The notes beneath the pieces were generated by a model that worked only from the letters and a program-made list of their open reading frames with translations, did no database searches and was not told the DNA's origin. From Elusimicrobiota bacterium (lineage in GTDB: Bacteria; Elusimicrobiota; Elusimicrobia; UBA1565), in contig DMEZ01000075.1 of the NCBI GenBank assembly GCA_003450735.1, positions 1 through 6,013 of the forward strand: 6,013 nt of DNA, read 5' to 3'. Shown here piece after piece: positions 5,248 through 6,013 of the stretch. Position 1 is the first letter of the stretch. Each line of letters begins with the position of its first letter. The translations under genes and the position numbers were made by a program.

Positions 5248-5998
5248 ATCTCTGTAGACGGCTCAGGCTGAAGAACGAGTCCGGCAGTTCCAGGTCGAAC
5301 TCCAGTTCGCGGTAGTCCAGGACCGTCTTGCGGTCCGGATGGCGCTGCGGGCGGCATTCGAGGCGCGTGGGCACCAGGCGCCCCCCCATCGTCTTGATGC
5401 GCGAGAGCTCTATGACGCGGATGAGCTCGCCCCGCTCGCTGAAGTCCTCCTCGCGCAGCGGCAGCACCCAGTCGTCCGGGTAGACGGCGAGGGTCAGCAG
5501 GACCTTCCCCCACACGACGGGGGCGTCCGGCTTGGGGGCCGCCTCGACGAGGACGGTCTCGAACTCGGGGCCCGCCTTGCGCCTGAGGACCTTGTGGGTG
5601 TAGTCCCGGACCACCGAGTCCGCCTTGACGATGTCCTCGTAGGTGAAGTCCGAGCCCTGCCAGGAGGAGTGCATCATCGCGGGGGGGACCTTCATGAGGC
5701 GCTCGACGCGGGGCATCCAGGTCCACATCTCGGAGCCGCGCCGCAGGGTGGTCGTCCCCTTCTCCTTGGGAGGGGCGTGGATGAGGATGAAGGCCTTCAC
5801 CCTCCCCTGGTTCCACCCCTCGATGTCGAGGGAGCGCGACCACTCGGGAGTGACGATGGTCATCCTCACCCGGGCGTGGCTCGAGTCCCCCCGCAGGACC
5901 TTGTTGGAGCGGTCCACGAGCTCGACGACACTGAGCGGCGTCTTGGCCGCGGGGGTGGAGACGTCGGCGGCGAGCGCGAGGAGGAGGAAGAGGGTCAT
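5246..5998 (-). CDS. Outer-membrane lipoprotein-sorting protein (LolA-like fold)
   Basis: A 250-residue secreted protein of the outer-membrane lipoprotein-sorting family (LolA/LolB-like fold, the long form often found beside FtsX-type permeases). The region 91-124 is diagnostic: MWTWMPRVERLMKVPP, then MMHSSWQGSDFTYEDIV. The end (LDYRELEFDLELPDSFFSL) is a typical final strand and helix for the family. Residues 2-11 are hydrophobic and look like a signal-peptide core, with cleavage possibly near AADVS. ATG at 5998 has a weak GGGGA upstream. In frame just before it the sequence reads RRGDR, so the true start could lie outside the window and give a longer, positively charged signal peptide. It would act in the periplasm as a carrier or acceptor for cargo released by the permease pair downstream. 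Substrate is inferred, not shown. Confidence 0.88.
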   Translation of the reverse strand: MTLFLLLALAADVSTPAAKTPLSVVELVDRSNKVLRGDSSHARVRMTIVTPEWSRSLDIEGWNQGRVKAFILIHAPPKEKGTTTLRRGSEMWTWMPRVERLMKVPPAMMHSSWQGSDFTYEDIVKADSVVRDYTHKVLRRKAGPEFETVLVEAAPKPDAPVVWGKVLLTLAVYPDDWVLPLREEDFSERGELIRVIELSRIKTMGGRLVPTRLECRPQRHPDRKTVLDYRELEFDLELPDSFFSLSRLQR

Positions 5999-6013
5999 TC
6001 TGTCCCCGCGGCG

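Noticed and set aside
1..6013. CRISPR arrays, tRNA or rRNA genes, insertion sequences
   Set aside because: No spaced direct repeats, cloverleaf, rRNA-like stretch or transposase was seen on either strand.

Overview
The window is GC-rich bacterial DNA from an organism with an outer membrane, as shown by a LolA-type lipoprotein-sorting protein and two LolC/E-type permeases. I cannot name a phylum with confidence; an uncultivated diderm lineage is likely. All six genes lie on the minus strand, so transcription runs from high to low coordinates. Hand counts show a sharp composition change: about 77% GC in a 60-base sample of permease DNA (3121-3180), 58% inside the integrase gene (841-900) and 35% in the left margin (61-120).

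Right block (5998 down to 2379): a tight gene set encoding a LolA-like periplasmic protein, an OsmC-family protein with two conserved cysteines, and two paralogous FtsX/LolC-E-type permeases. Gaps and overlaps are a 9-base gap, an immediate junction and a 4-base overlap. The first permease has no ATG, GTG or TTG near its true N-terminus and probably starts at CTG, directly after the OsmC stop and in the same frame. No ABC ATPase is in the window. The block ends in a hairpin terminator at about 2346-2364.

Middle block (2313 down to 1457): two unrecognised small genes joined by a 4-base GTGA overlap, a six-cysteine protein with a Pro-Glu tail and a zinc-ribbon protein. A candidate extended -10 promoter abuts the terminator of the previous operon.

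Left block (1387 down to 1): an integron integrase (IntI) gene with all catalytic residues and the IntI-specific insertion, plus an N-terminal extension of about 85 residues. Beyond its 3' end lies an AT-rich margin with no gene. It holds an imperfect inverted repeat, a candidate extended -10 promoter pointing left, a short palindrome and, at the very edge, a GTTRRRY-type core site beside attC-like sequence. I read this as an integron platform of the inverse layout, in which intI and cassettes are transcribed the same way and the cassette array begins just outside the left edge. Nothing here is a proven new system. The integron platform with its extended integrase, and the CTG-start junction, deserve the closest look.
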